Assembly (NCBI GenBank): GCA_044222245.1
Contig: JBGANQ010000015.1
Span: forward strand, 71,448-135,447
DNA: 64,000 nucleotides
Direction of reading: 5' to 3'
Origin: CALFML01 sp044222245
GTDB taxonomy: Bacteria > Myxococcota_A > Polyangia > Palsa-1104 > JAEUJZ01
Position 1 is the stretch's first letter, and each line of letters opens with the position of its first letter. The notes under the pieces were generated by a model, which saw nothing but the letters and a program-made list of their open reading frames with translations, had not been told where the DNA came from and ran no database searches. Position numbers and translations under genes: made by a program. This document shows positions 44,132-52,231 of this stretch, piece by piece.

Positions 44132-44419
44132 TCAGCTCCGCGCGACAGCAGCCAGGTGCCTGCGTGGAGCAGCAATTTTGCCCAAGTGAGGCAAAATTGT
44201 ATGAGCCACCAGTGCTGCGGTGCGCCGCTCCCGCCCCAGCTCCGGCAGCGTCGGTTCTGACTTCGGCGGCGGTGTTGCCGGCGGCAGGTTCTTGGCCCTG
44301 TAGCCGCGCGCGATGCTGCGCTGACGCCAGGCACGAAAGACGCAACGTCGCCCGCAGAGCACTCCGCGGCGGTTCGGCTTTAAGATCTTTCCACACTTGG
44401 GGCAGGTTTTTTTGTCCAT
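44132..44419 (-). CDS. Small zinc-ribbon-like protein
   Basis: 95 aa from ATG 44419. N-terminal CPKCGKILKPNRRGVLCGRR followed by CVFRAWRQR: a Cys pair, a second Cys and a Cys in CVFRAW, which could bind zinc, then a basic helix. The last third overlaps the type B enhancer site, so the C-terminus may be an accident of an open frame. The pattern recalls the protein at 47275-47727. Family unknown. Confidence 0.4.
   Translation of the reverse strand: MDKKTCPKCGKILKPNRRGVLCGRRCVFRAWRQRSIARGYRAKNLPPATPPPKSEPTLPELGRERRTAALVAHTILPHLGKIAAPRRHLAAVARS
44171..44227. promoter_or_regulatory. Enhancer-like inverted repeat, type B copy e
   Basis: CAATTTTGCC (44173-44182) and GGCAAAATTG (44190-44199) form a perfect 10-bp inverted repeat with a 7-base spacer. 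It is correctly placed upstream of the otsA sigma-54 promoter. The 57-bp block is shared with 30921-30978. Confidence 0.65.
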
Positions 44420-44447
44420 ATCTCCAGCCTGATTCAGGCGGCGGCGA

Positions 44448-44490
44448 GCGATCGTTGGTTTTGCGTTGATCATGCGTTGGTTGATCGTTG
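44448..44490 (-). repeat. Inverted cluster of CAACGATC repeats
   Basis: On the minus strand CAACGATCGC (44448-44457) and CAACGATCAA (44481-44490), with a looser copy between. They face the longer cluster at 44861-44961 in the opposite orientation, enclosing about 370 bp of other repeats. Confidence 0.55.
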
Positions 44491-44519
44491 TCTGTTCCGG
44501 GCGCTTTGCGGCGCGGAGC

Positions 44520-44850
44520 GGCCGGGCGATTTGCAGCCAATCGACTCTGCCCCGCTGGCAGGTAATAGGGCTTGCGTGCTTGCCGGCAAATACGCCGAGG
44601 GGTTTGCCAGCCACATCGGGCTGCCAATCGGACAGGGAAGCAATTCGCCTCTGATGACAAGCACTTACGGTCAGCCCCCAGGTTGGCAGGATGCATCTTG
44701 CTGGCCAATGGGTCCGAGTGGTTTGCCGGCGAATTGGTCAGACCGCTTTGCCGGCCAGAGCGACCGGGCGGCTTGCGAACAAGCCGTCCAGGGCGATTGG
44801 CTGCAAACCGTCCGGCCGCACCCCGAGAAATTTGCCGGCCAATCTTTTGG
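44520..44850. repeat. Degenerate TTTGCCGGC(CAATC) repeat field
   Basis: At least seven related words in 320 non-coding bases: ATTTGCAGCCAATCG (44529), TTGCCGGCAAAT (44580), GTTTGCCAGCC (44602), TTGCTGGCCAATGG (44698), GTTTGCCGGCGAATTGG (44721), CTTTGCCGGCCAG (44746), ATTTGCCGGCCAATC (44830), and one inverted copy CGATTGGCTGCAAAC (44794). No gene reads through it convincingly. It looks like protein-binding iterons. Confidence 0.55.
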
Positions 44851-44860
44851 CGCCTACAGA

Positions 44861-44961
44861 CAACGATTTCTGAAAATCGCCAACGATCCCTGCCCCTGGT
44901 CAACGATCGGCAACGATCGCCCACGATCGGCAACGATCGCTCGCCTCGGCTCAACGATCTG
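44861..44961 (+). repeat. Helically phased 10-bp CAACGATC array
   Basis: Units start at 44861, 44881, 44901, 44911, 44921, 44931 and 44952. The four from 44901 to 44940 are a perfect 10-bp tandem (CAACGATCGG, CAACGATCGC, CCACGATCGG, CAACGATCGC). All sites sit on one face of the helix (steps of 10, 20 or 21 bases). Consistent with an iteron or operator array. Confidence 0.75.
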
Positions 44962-45003
44962 GCGACGAGCCGTCGACGATTCGTCATCGATTCCCGTGGC
45001 GGA

Positions 45004-45593
45004 TCAAAAAGGCTCTCTGTCAGCTCGCAGCCAGGCGCAAGATCGATAGCGGTCCCACGAGTCGGGCAGCAGGACCACCACCGGCTCACTCACCGCGGCG
45101 CTCGCGGCGATGCGCAGCGCGGCGACCACGGCGGAGCCGCCCACCAGGAGCCCTTCTTCGCGCAGCAGCCGGCCGCACATGGCGAAGCTCTCCTCATCGG
45201 ACACGCTCTGCGCGGAGTCGATGAGTGTGCGGTCGCGTAGCTTAGGCCCCCTCGGTACCGGGCCGCCCAGTGTGGACCCAGGCGGCCCAGGCCGACCCGA
45301 TGGGATCGGCCAGCACGACGGGCATGACGCAGACGAGCTTGTAGCCGCGAATCGCCGCGACCAGGGCCAGCCCGGTCCCGGTGTTGCCAGCCGTCGCCTC
45401 AATCAGCGTCGCGCCCCGCTGGAGCAGGCCGCGCTGCTCGGCGTCTTGGATGATCGCGACGGCAATACGGTCCTTGACGCTGCCCCCCGGGGTTGAGATG
45501 CTCGCACTTGGCCAGCACCGGCACCTTGAGCCCCGCCGCGATATTGCGCAGCTTAACCAGCGGCGTTCGCCCAACCCGGTCCAGGATCGACAT
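45004..45593 (-). pseudogene. Cystathionine beta-synthase/cysteine synthase, frameshifted and internally deleted
   Basis: ATG 45593: MSILDRVGRTPLVKLRNIAA, AKCEHLNPGG, then a frame change at a run of six G (one too many). SVKDRIAVAIIQDAEQRGLL and IEATAGNTGTGLALVAAIRG follow up to VCVMP. The next ~100 residues are missing, and LADPIGS joins on. After another shift, DRTLIDSAQSVSDEESFAMC, EGLLVGGSA and VVLLPDSWDRY complete the end. PLP enzyme of sulfur amino-acid metabolism, now inactive. Confidence 0.8.
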
Positions 45594-45747
45594 AGCGGGC
45601 GAAACTACCACAGGTCTGGGCGCCCGGAACTGCCGGCGCGGCGCGGTCACCGGAGGAAATTGGCGAGTCAGAAGGGGTACCAAGTACCCTGAGCTGACGC
45701 TCGTTCATCATCGACTCATTACAGCCGCAGGCAGCCGGCAGAGCTAA

Positions 45748-46785
45748 TTACGTCTCGCCCGCAGAAATGCTGGTTGGCTTGTCTGCGGCTGTCGCTGCTT
45801 CCGTTGGAGGACTGCCAGCCTGCGACGCCTTGGCCTCCGCTGCCGGCTCGGCATCCGAGGCTGACTTGGCATCCGCAAACGCGGCGATGTTCGGCGGCAG
45901 CTTCGACTTCCCCAGATACTTTCGCGCTTCCCGGCGACAGGCGATGAGGGCCAGCGTCTTGTTCTCAACCGCAACGCGCCACCGCTCACGCTCCTCGTCG
46001 TCTTTGGCATGCAGGAGGGAGCGGTTGGCACCTTTCAGCTCACTCACCAGGAGCTTTTCTTGGAGCCGGCAGCGGTCGAGCATCATCCACGCCAGCTTCT
46101 CCTTCGGAGGAAGCTCTTGCACGTAGGGCTCATCGGCCTCGTCTGGCTCGGCTGCGTCCTCGGCTTGCGGTTTTTCCGACGCGGTGTCCAGACTCGGTTC
46201 AGTTGCCTGCTTGCCCATCAGGCCCTGCAGCCTGGCCACGATCTTGGCTGCTACTTCCGGATCCTCGGCGGCCTGCGTCAGCTGCGCGGAGCTCTCTAAC
46301 AGAGCCTTCATGAGCTCATCCCCTTGCTGCTCGGTCATCGGCTCAGCAGGAGCGGCTGTCTGAGTCGGGCTCTGCGCGGGCGTAGGCCGTTCGGTCTTCG
46401 GCATTGAGCTGCCCTTGTTCTTATCCTTGTTCTTGCCCTTCTTCCCTTTGCCTTTCTGGCTCGCCCGCGACCGCGACGCCGTCCAGATTCCGGTTACCGA
46501 CTGCAGCAGCGTAGTGCCCAGGGCGGTGAGGTCAGCGATCGGCTTCTTCGGCTCCAGGTTCTTCATTCGTTCGTGGATGAGATCTGTCGCCTGGAGCTGG
46601 GACTCCAGACTCTGCCTGCTTTGCTCGGAAATTAGTCGCTGCATCTTCAGCTGCTCGATCAGATCCTGCTTGCCGAGCTGCATGATCACTTGCCGCAGGT
46701 CCTCCAGGCTCTCGGCCATCGAGCGGAAGTGCTGGTGGAGCGCCTGGTGGCTGAGGATCCCTTCCAGGCGCAGCTCGTTGTCCAT
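45748..46785 (-). CDS. Unknown coiled-coil protein with Lys-rich linker
   Basis: 345 aa from ATG 46785. Helical coiled-coil N-terminus (MDNELRLEGILSHQALHQHF, then MQRLISEQSRQSLESQLQAT), a hydrophobic patch, a very basic linker of Lys/Gly (about 109-130), an acidic disordered part, then a helical domain (LAWMMLDRCRLQEKLLVSEL; ACRREARKYLGKSKLPPNI). I cannot name a family. The frame is open upstream to the TGA of the next feature, so this may be the second half of one gene. Confidence 0.6.
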   Translation of the reverse strand: MDNELRLEGILSHQALHQHFRSMAESLEDLRQVIMQLGKQDLIEQLKMQRLISEQSRQSLESQLQATDLIHERMKNLEPKKPIADLTALGTTLLQSVTGIWTASRSRASQKGKGKKGKNKDKNKGSSMPKTERPTPAQSPTQTAAPAEPMTEQQGDELMKALLESSAQLTQAAEDPEVAAKIVARLQGLMGKQATEPSLDTASEKPQAEDAAEPDEADEPYVQELPPKEKLAWMMLDRCRLQEKLLVSELKGANRSLLHAKDDEERERWRVAVENKTLALIACRREARKYLGKSKLPPNIAAFADAKSASDAEPAAEAKASQAGSPPTEAATAADKPTSISAGET

Positions 46786-46929
46786 CTGCAGCTTGGCTTC
46801 TGCGACCTGATTCTTGGTGTCCTCGAGCTTCTCCTTGGAGCTTTTCGCGGTCGGAGCGGGCGGATTCAGAGCAGGCTGACTGCGCGCTGTAGTCGAAAGC
46901 GCGACGCTCTGAGGCGGCGCATCGGAAGC

Positions 46930-47217
46930 TCAGCCATAACTGATCGTCGCCGACGGCGGCCCCTGGGGGCCAGGCGGGACGACATGGAGCTCGTCATCAT
47001 AGAACTCGACAAGGTAGGTCCCCGGAGGTGCCGAGGGATACTGCGGCGTGTGGGGCTTCTTGCACGAGAGCGGCTTTTGGCTCTGCGGCGGGTAGTAGAT
47101 GGAGTCGGCCGGGCCGCGAGCGAAGAGCAGACGATAGTAGGCCCCGGCCAGCGGGCAGAGATGGGCAATTCGCTCGGTGATGGATGCGGAGTCGCTGGGC
47201 TTATTGAGGTCACTCAT
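46930..47217 (-). CDS. Unknown 95-aa protein, possibly first part of a split gene
   Basis: ATG 47217 with TAGGAG upstream; ends TGA 46930-46932. It contains RIAHLCPLAGAYYRLLFARG and PPGTYLVEFYDDELHVVPPG. The same frame continues past the TGA without a stop for 49 codons into the coiled-coil protein. A nonsense mutation, or less likely stop read-through, therefore joins the two into about 489 codons. Function unknown. Confidence 0.55.
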   Translation of the reverse strand: MSDLNKPSDSASITERIAHLCPLAGAYYRLLFARGPADSIYYPPQSQKPLSCKKPHTPQYPSAPPGTYLVEFYDDELHVVPPGPQGPPSATISYG

Positions 47218-47274
47218 ATTTTGGGTTTCTCCTAAATAAATTCACTGCCTGGGCCGGCGCTCACCATGGCGAGC

Positions 47275-47727
47275 TCAGAGCGAATCACCACTCTCAATGG
47301 AAATGATGCGAATCGGTTCAGCATACATGGCGCTGATCGCCGATGGCGTGGGCACGGGCTGCCCCACCGCGTCATAAAGCAGCGGCGTATGCTGCCCCCG
47401 CTTCGGCACGACCGGAGGCTCATAGGGGCGCAGTCGGAAGCCCGAGGTCTGGCGATGGTGGCCATCGAAGCGAAGGGTCGGGCGACTCTGGGCCGGATAG
47501 CTCCAGCTCTTCCCATCGATGAGGATGGTCAGCCGATACCAGAGCGCCTCCCGCGGGGCGCGAGTGATGAGCTGCTGCTCAAACTCCCACAGCAGGGTCG
47601 AGGTGTGCAGGAGCTTACGCGCCTTGCGCCAGGCGGCCGCATGCCGCTCCGCGCAGAAGAAGGCGTCCGCTCGCTTTGTCGCGGGCAGCTGCACGCCGCA
47701 CAAAGGGCAGATGCGATCGAGCAACAT
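47275..47727 (-). CDS. Unknown protein with N-terminal zinc-ribbon-like motif
   Basis: 150 aa. MLLDRICPLCGVQLPATKRA followed by FFCAERHAAAWRKARKLL: CxxC, Cys and His suitably spaced for zinc, then a basic helix. The rest is beta-rich (ALWYRLTILIDGKSWSYPAQ). The Cys/AWR pattern resembles the ORF at 44132. It stands first of three co-oriented unknown genes; 57 bp separates it from the next. Confidence 0.55.
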   Translation of the reverse strand: MLLDRICPLCGVQLPATKRADAFFCAERHAAAWRKARKLLHTSTLLWEFEQQLITRAPREALWYRLTILIDGKSWSYPAQSRPTLRFDGHHRQTSGFRLRPYEPPVVPKRGQHTPLLYDAVGQPVPTPSAISAMYAEPIRIISIESGDSL

Positions 47728-47823
47728 GGTCCAGCCAGAATAAGTCCGGTCTCAGCAGGCGAAAGGCCGCGTCTTGCGATGGTGTCTCCAGGCGCTCATG
47801 CAGAGAGTTGAAGGAGAGACCCC

Positions 47824-48666
47824 ATGGGACAGCTACGCGACAAGATGCAGCAGGACCTCAAGCTCCGCGGGTACAAGTCGGCGACGGCGCGCAAGTATCT
47901 GGGACACATCCACAAGTTCGTGGCCCACTTCATGCGCTGCCCGACCACGATGGGCGAGGACCAGATCCGGACGTTCTTGCTCCACCTGATGGACGAGGAG
48001 CACGCATCCCCCTGGACGGCGGCCAATCATGTGGCCGCCCTGCGCTTCCTCTACGGCGTGACGCTGGGCCGTCCCGAGGTGGCGGTGCTCATCCCCTATC
48101 CCAAGGTGCCGCACACCTTGCCCGATATTCTGTCCTCCGAGGAGGTCATGGCGCTGCTGGACGCGCTGGGCAGCGTCAAGTACCGCGCCATAGTCACCAC
48201 GATGTACGCCGCAGGCCTGCGCATCAGCGAGGCCTGCTCGCTCAAGCCCGGCGACATCGACAGCCAGCGGATGCTTATCCATGTGCGCCTGGGCAAGCGC
48301 GGGCGGGATCGCTTCGTGATGCTCAGCCAGAAGCTGCTGGAGCTGCTGCGGGTGTACTGGCCGATGGCGCGTCCTGCGGGGATTTACCTGTTCACGGGCC
48401 TGACCAAGCGCGGCCACGTCGGGCCGGAGGCCGTTCGCCACGCGTTGCGGGAGGCGGCGCGACGAGTCGGCCTGCATAAGCGCGTGACCCCGCACGCGCT
48501 GCGCCACAGCTTCGCCACCCACTTGCTGGAGGACGGCGCCGATCTGCGCACCATCCAGGTCTTGCTGGGCCATGGCAGCATCCGTTCCACGGCGCGCTAC
48601 ACGCACGTCTCGGAGCGCCACATCCGCGCCACCCCCAGTCCGCTCGACCGGGCGCCGCGCCGCTAG
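47824..48666 (+). CDS. Tyrosine recombinase (XerD/IS91-associated)
   Basis: 280 aa, AAGGAG 7 bases before ATG. SAM-like N-terminal domain (DKMQQDLKLRGYKSATARKY), then the catalytic domain: AAGLRISEAC (Arg), the Lys hairpin GKRGRDRFVML, HALRHSFATHLLEDGADLRT (His-x-x-Arg), LLGHGSIRSTARYTHV (His and Tyr nucleophile). All catalytic residues are present. It is probably an accessory recombinase of the IS91-like element resolving or targeting its rolling-circle intermediates. Confidence 0.9.
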   Translation: MGQLRDKMQQDLKLRGYKSATARKYLGHIHKFVAHFMRCPTTMGEDQIRTFLLHLMDEEHASPWTAANHVAALRFLYGVTLGRPEVAVLIPYPKVPHTLPDILSSEEVMALLDALGSVKYRAIVTTMYAAGLRISEACSLKPGDIDSQRMLIHVRLGKRGRDRFVMLSQKLLELLRVYWPMARPAGIYLFTGLTKRGHVGPEAVRHALREAARRVGLHKRVTPHALRHSFATHLLEDGADLRTIQVLLGHGSIRSTARYTHVSERHIRATPSPLDRAPRR

Positions 48667-48669
48667 GCC

Positions 48670-49917
48670 ATGGCGGACGGCGCAGTGGGAGCCCCCCGGC
48701 CGGCCGCGGTGGAGGTGGGCGATATCTTCTGTGCCCACGGTGCGGTATATCGGCGGCACCACCCCATGAGCGACAGGCAGAGCAAGATCTTTGTTGCCAT
48801 TCAGCAATGCCGGACTGCGGTGCTGGGCGGCCATCTGGAGGTGTGTTCCGAGTGTGGATTCAGCCGGCCGGCCTACAATTCATGTCGTGACCGGCACTGC
48901 CCCAAGTGCCAGAGCCTGCGGCAGGCGCAGTGGCTGGAGCTGCCACGGGAGCGGCTACTGCCGGTGCCGTACTTCCATGTGGTCTTCACGCTGCCCGGCG
49001 CGCTGCGGCGACTGTGCCGACGCAACGATCGCCAGATGTACAATCTGCTGTTTAGCGCGGCGTCGCAGACGCTGCTGCGCCTGGGCCAGGACCCCAAGTG
49101 GCTGGGAGGCCGACTGGCGGTGACTGCGGTGCTGCACACCTGGACCCGGGAGCTGCAGTACCCTCCGCACCTGCACTGCATCGTCAGCGCTGGCGGACTA
49201 TCGCTGGAGGCGACGCGGTGGATCTTCGGCAGTACGCGGTACCTGTTTCCGGTGGCGGTGCTCTCGGCGCTGTTTCGCGGCTTGTTTGTCGATGGGCTCA
49301 AAAAGCTCGTCGAGCGGGAGCAGGTGCGCCTGGATGGGCAGGACTTGTCGTCCTTGCTCCAGGTCCTGCACCGGGAGCCTTGGGTCGTGTATGCCAAGCG
49401 GCCCTTCGGGGGACCGGAGCAGGTCTTCCGCTACTTGGGACGGTATACCCACCGCGTGGGGATCTCCAATCAGCGTCTGATTTTCATGGACGAGCAGGGG
49501 GTCTGCTTCGCCAGCAAGAATGGCAAGCAGCTCACGCTGCCCCCTCAGGAGTTTATCCGCCGCTTCCTGCTGCACGTGCTGCCGGAGAACTTTGTCAAGA
49601 CGCGGCACGACGGACTGTGGGCCAGCGGCAAGGCACAGCAGGCCTTGGAGGTAGCGCGGACGCTGCTGCAGAGGCAGCCAGAGCAGGCCGCCGCCCTGCG
49701 ACCGCCGCTGGGCTGCAAAGACGAGGCAGGGGCCGCCGACCCCGAGGCCGAGCCCGACGCAGAGGGTGAGTCCGAAGCCGAGGATTTCATCCAGCGGCTG
49801 CTGCGTCTGTGCGGCATCGATATCTCGCGCTGTCCGGCGTGCCAGAGCGGCCGGCTGACCCGGGAGCCCTTGCCCTACCAGCCCCCCGCCGTGGTGGCCT
49901 GCAGTGACACGTCATGA
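48670..49917 (+). CDS. IS91-family HUH transposase
   Basis: 415 aa starting 3 bp after the recombinase stop. The family N-terminus VGDIFCAHGAVYRRHHP is followed by a zinc finger (CSECGFSRPAYNSC, CPKCQ). The HUH metal site is HLHCIVSAGG, and the catalytic Tyr motif is YLGRYTHRVGISNQRL. A C-terminal second zinc ribbon (CPACQSGRL) is preceded by an acidic stretch. It nicks single-stranded DNA and moves the element by rolling circle. Intact. Confidence 0.93.
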   Translation: MADGAVGAPRPAAVEVGDIFCAHGAVYRRHHPMSDRQSKIFVAIQQCRTAVLGGHLEVCSECGFSRPAYNSCRDRHCPKCQSLRQAQWLELPRERLLPVPYFHVVFTLPGALRRLCRRNDRQMYNLLFSAASQTLLRLGQDPKWLGGRLAVTAVLHTWTRELQYPPHLHCIVSAGGLSLEATRWIFGSTRYLFPVAVLSALFRGLFVDGLKKLVEREQVRLDGQDLSSLLQVLHREPWVVYAKRPFGGPEQVFRYLGRYTHRVGISNQRLIFMDEQGVCFASKNGKQLTLPPQEFIRRFLLHVLPENFVKTRHDGLWASGKAQQALEVARTLLQRQPEQAAALRPPLGCKDEAGAADPEAEPDAEGESEAEDFIQRLLRLCGIDISRCPACQSGRLTREPLPYQPPAVVACSDTS

Positions 49918-50351
49918 GCCTCGGCACGGCCTGCCGAAACAGACACAACCAGGGTGGCGAGGCAGCCCCAGCGGAGGGCACGGGGACCTTGCATTCTCTG
50001 GCGGGCCGAATCTGCGCCCCCGAGCCGCCGCAACCGCCCTCAGCCGCCCAGACTCCGCGGCTGGAGCCCGCTCGGCGGGCTCCGCTGAGCCTGGGACCCA
50101 CCGCCCCGGAGCCTCCCCGCCGCCGGCCGTCCGCGGTCCCGTCCGCCACCCGCGCCTAGTTTGCCCATAAGCCAGCCCGACTGCCAAGTCTCCGGCTTCG
50201 TTCAATAAAGCAAGGACGGCCCCTATGACAGCGAAGGCCACTTCGCGTTGCCCCGGGGCGGCGGGCAGCTAAGCTATAGCTGCAGCCGCAGCGCCGCTCG
50301 GGCTTCCTGCGTCACTCGTTTTGTGGTTTGATGCTTGCAGGGAATAAACCA
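49918..50351. other. Gene-free IS91 3' region with hairpin
   Basis: 434 bases, very GC-rich, no gene. GGAGCCCGC/GCGGGCTCC (50063-50083, loop TCG) is a perfect hairpin suited to an oriIS. The end of the element probably lies between here and about 50210. Confidence 0.5.
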
Positions 50352-50852
50352 ATGACTGGCCTCGAAAAGCCCTCTCGTCGCGTGAAGGGGGGATGGATCG
50401 CCCTTGTTGTGCTCTCGCTGGCAGCCTGCCCGCGTCTCCCCGAGTCCCCGACCGACGCGGGCCAATTACCCGACGCACGAGCCGGGGCAGATCTCTTTGG
50501 TCCGTCGGATCTGCTGGCGATCGATGGTGCGGCCACTGCCTGCCCCACCGGCAAAATCGCCTTCACCCAGGCCGTAGGCTGCAGCAACGACGGCAGCAAC
50601 GAGTTCTGCATCCCCAAGGGCGATGCCGCGACGCTCATGGAGGTCCAGCGCATCGCCTCCAGCGTCTCCTGTGGTCCCGGTCGTGGACGAGCCGGTTGCG
50701 ACCCCACCCGCCAGGACCTGTGTTTCTTCCCGACCGACACCAGCACATGCACGAGCCCGCACGGCGCGCTGACCGATGCCGCATGGGCGCAGCACTGCCA
50801 GATCGCGACCCTGCCTTCGGTGCCCCAGGTCGTGCATACCTTTTTCGAGTAG
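50352..50852 (+). CDS. Hypothetical lipoprotein
   Basis: 166 aa from ATG 50352. Basic N-terminus, hydrophobic segment and lipobox SLAAC. The mature protein has eight Cys spread over about 95 residues (ATACPTGK, VGCSNDGSNEFC, VSCGPG, GCDPTRQDLC, TCTSP, QHC), so it is disulfide-rich. No family recognised. It is probably surface exposed. Confidence 0.7.
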   Translation: MTGLEKPSRRVKGGWIALVVLSLAACPRLPESPTDAGQLPDARAGADLFGPSDLLAIDGAATACPTGKIAFTQAVGCSNDGSNEFCIPKGDAATLMEVQRIASSVSCGPGRGRAGCDPTRQDLCFFPTDTSTCTSPHGALTDAAWAQHCQIATLPSVPQVVHTFFE

Positions 50853-51080
50853 TGGGGCGGCCTGACGCCCTCACCGGCGCGGGTTCCAGCTTGTGCGCCG
50901 CAGCCCCTGCCAGCCTGGCCCCGAGACAAGCCCAGCAGGCAAGGCAAGGCTGGCCTCCGTCAGAGCGCCGAATGTTGCGCTGAGGGAGCCGCTCCCACTG
51001 CAGACGTTTGGTGCTGGCGGCGCGGTCGGGCGGTCGGCAGCGCCTTGTCAGCCGCTGGCACTCGGAGGCATACTCCCGGC

Positions 51081-51383
51081 ATGCGCACGCCAGGTGCCTC
51101 CCAAGTTCTTGCATCGCTTGCCGCGGCCTTCTTGCTCGTGGCGTGTAACCGCTCGGGCGACGGTCCGGCTGCGGAGCTCCGGGACCTGCCGAGCTCCGAT
51201 CATGAGATTCTCGACGGCAGCGCCGCCGAGCTCGGTGTCTGCACGTTGGAGTCGGCCTTTACCGACTGCGCCTGGCAGTGCTGGCGCTCGGATGCCGCCT
51301 TGCCCACGACGGGCAGCCCCGACTGGCCCTGCCGATCCGACCCGCTCTGCACCGACATGGGCTGGGACTTTATCTGCAAGTAG
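51081..51383 (+). CDS. Small Cys-rich lipoprotein
   Basis: 100 aa from ATG 51081. Lipobox LLVAC at 18-22, then a short acidic spacer and a Cys/Trp-rich end (GVCTLESAFTDCAWQCWRSD; WPCRSDPLC). Family unknown. The 228 bp upstream and the 274 bp downstream hold no gene. Confidence 0.65.
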   Translation: MRTPGASQVLASLAAAFLLVACNRSGDGPAAELRDLPSSDHEILDGSAAELGVCTLESAFTDCAWQCWRSDAALPTTGSPDWPCRSDPLCTDMGWDFICK

Positions 51384-51657
51384 CGGTGGATTGAGCAGGT
51401 CCGTTGGTTCAGGCCGGGCACGCGGACCCGCTATTCCGCTTCCCTATGCGTCCGGGTGTAAACTCGGGCCGCTCGCTACGCTTTTGACGCGGACTGATAG
51501 ATGACGATCACGGGTCTATCCGGCCAGCGTGATGGTAGGCTGCGGCGCCACGCCCTGGTTCACCAAGGGTTCCGCGGCACCGCGGTCCAGCGGCGGCGGC
51601 GCCGGTGCCATCATGGACGCAGGGTCGGCAGTTTGCTAGGGTGCTGCCTGGATAGAT

Positions 51658-52120
51658 GGCCGGTATCGGGCACGTCTTCGTAGGGCTGGCTAGCGCTGGT
51701 GCCTTCAGCACGGAGCCGGCGCGGGCGCGCAAGGCCGCGCTGATCTTCGCGGCTCTTGCGCTGTGGCCCGACGTGGATGCGCTCGGCTTCGCCTTTGCGG
51801 TTCCCTAGGGACCTTTCACCACGCTGGCCGCCGGCGCCATGCGCCGGCAACAGGCGCTGACCATCACGGTCTTCGCCGACGGCGTGGCGCGCTGCCGCCT
51901 GATCCTCGAGGACTGGGCCGCGCAGGTGGCCACCACCCTGTCGCCGACCGCCGGCTGGGGGCTGCCGGCCAACACCATCTGGTTCAACACCGGCAGCAGC
52001 TCGTCAGAGGGAGCGTGGATCGGGCTGTCGCTGGCCGAGACCGGCGCCGGACGCGGTTGGGATACGGTGGGCCACGGCGCGGGCGTGTATCGCAACCGCA
52101 TGCGAATCGTGGCTCCGTGA
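51658..52120 (+). pseudogene. Metal-dependent hydrolase (YbcI/DUF457-like) start joined to unknown tail
   Basis: ATG 51658: MAGIGHVFVGLASAGAFSTE, then a membrane-like ALIFAALALWPDVDALGFA, the N-terminus of YbcI-type proteins. TAG at 51806 stops it before the metal-binding His cluster. Immediately after, another frame (about 51808-52120) reads TITVFADGVARCRLILEDWA and WGLPANTIWFNTGSSSSEGA to a stop, a tail of some unidentified protein. Looks like a deletion junction. Confidence 0.5.
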
Positions 52121-52231
52121 CGTCTGGGCGCGCAGGCGACTGCCGTGTCCGATCCCACGCATGGCCGCCCGGGCCGCTCGTGGGCAGCTGAGTGCAATTG
52201 CTCCACGCACCGCTTCGGCGGACAATGACGC

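Larger units (their letters stand above)
47821..50210 (+). mobile_element. IS91-like rolling-circle element with accessory tyrosine recombinase
   Basis: Contains a tyrosine recombinase gene followed after 3 bp by a zinc-finger HUH transposase, the two-gene layout known for part of the IS91 family. A 9-bp perfect hairpin (50063-50083) downstream of the transposase is where an origin end (oriIS) would lie, and GTTC words occur near 50205. Exact ends cannot be fixed because IS91 elements lack terminal inverted repeats and target duplications. No truncation of either gene is seen. Confidence 0.6.

Noticed and set aside
44861..44961. CAACGATC array as a CRISPR
   Set aside because: Repeat units are 10 bp and directly adjacent, with no spacers and no cas genes.
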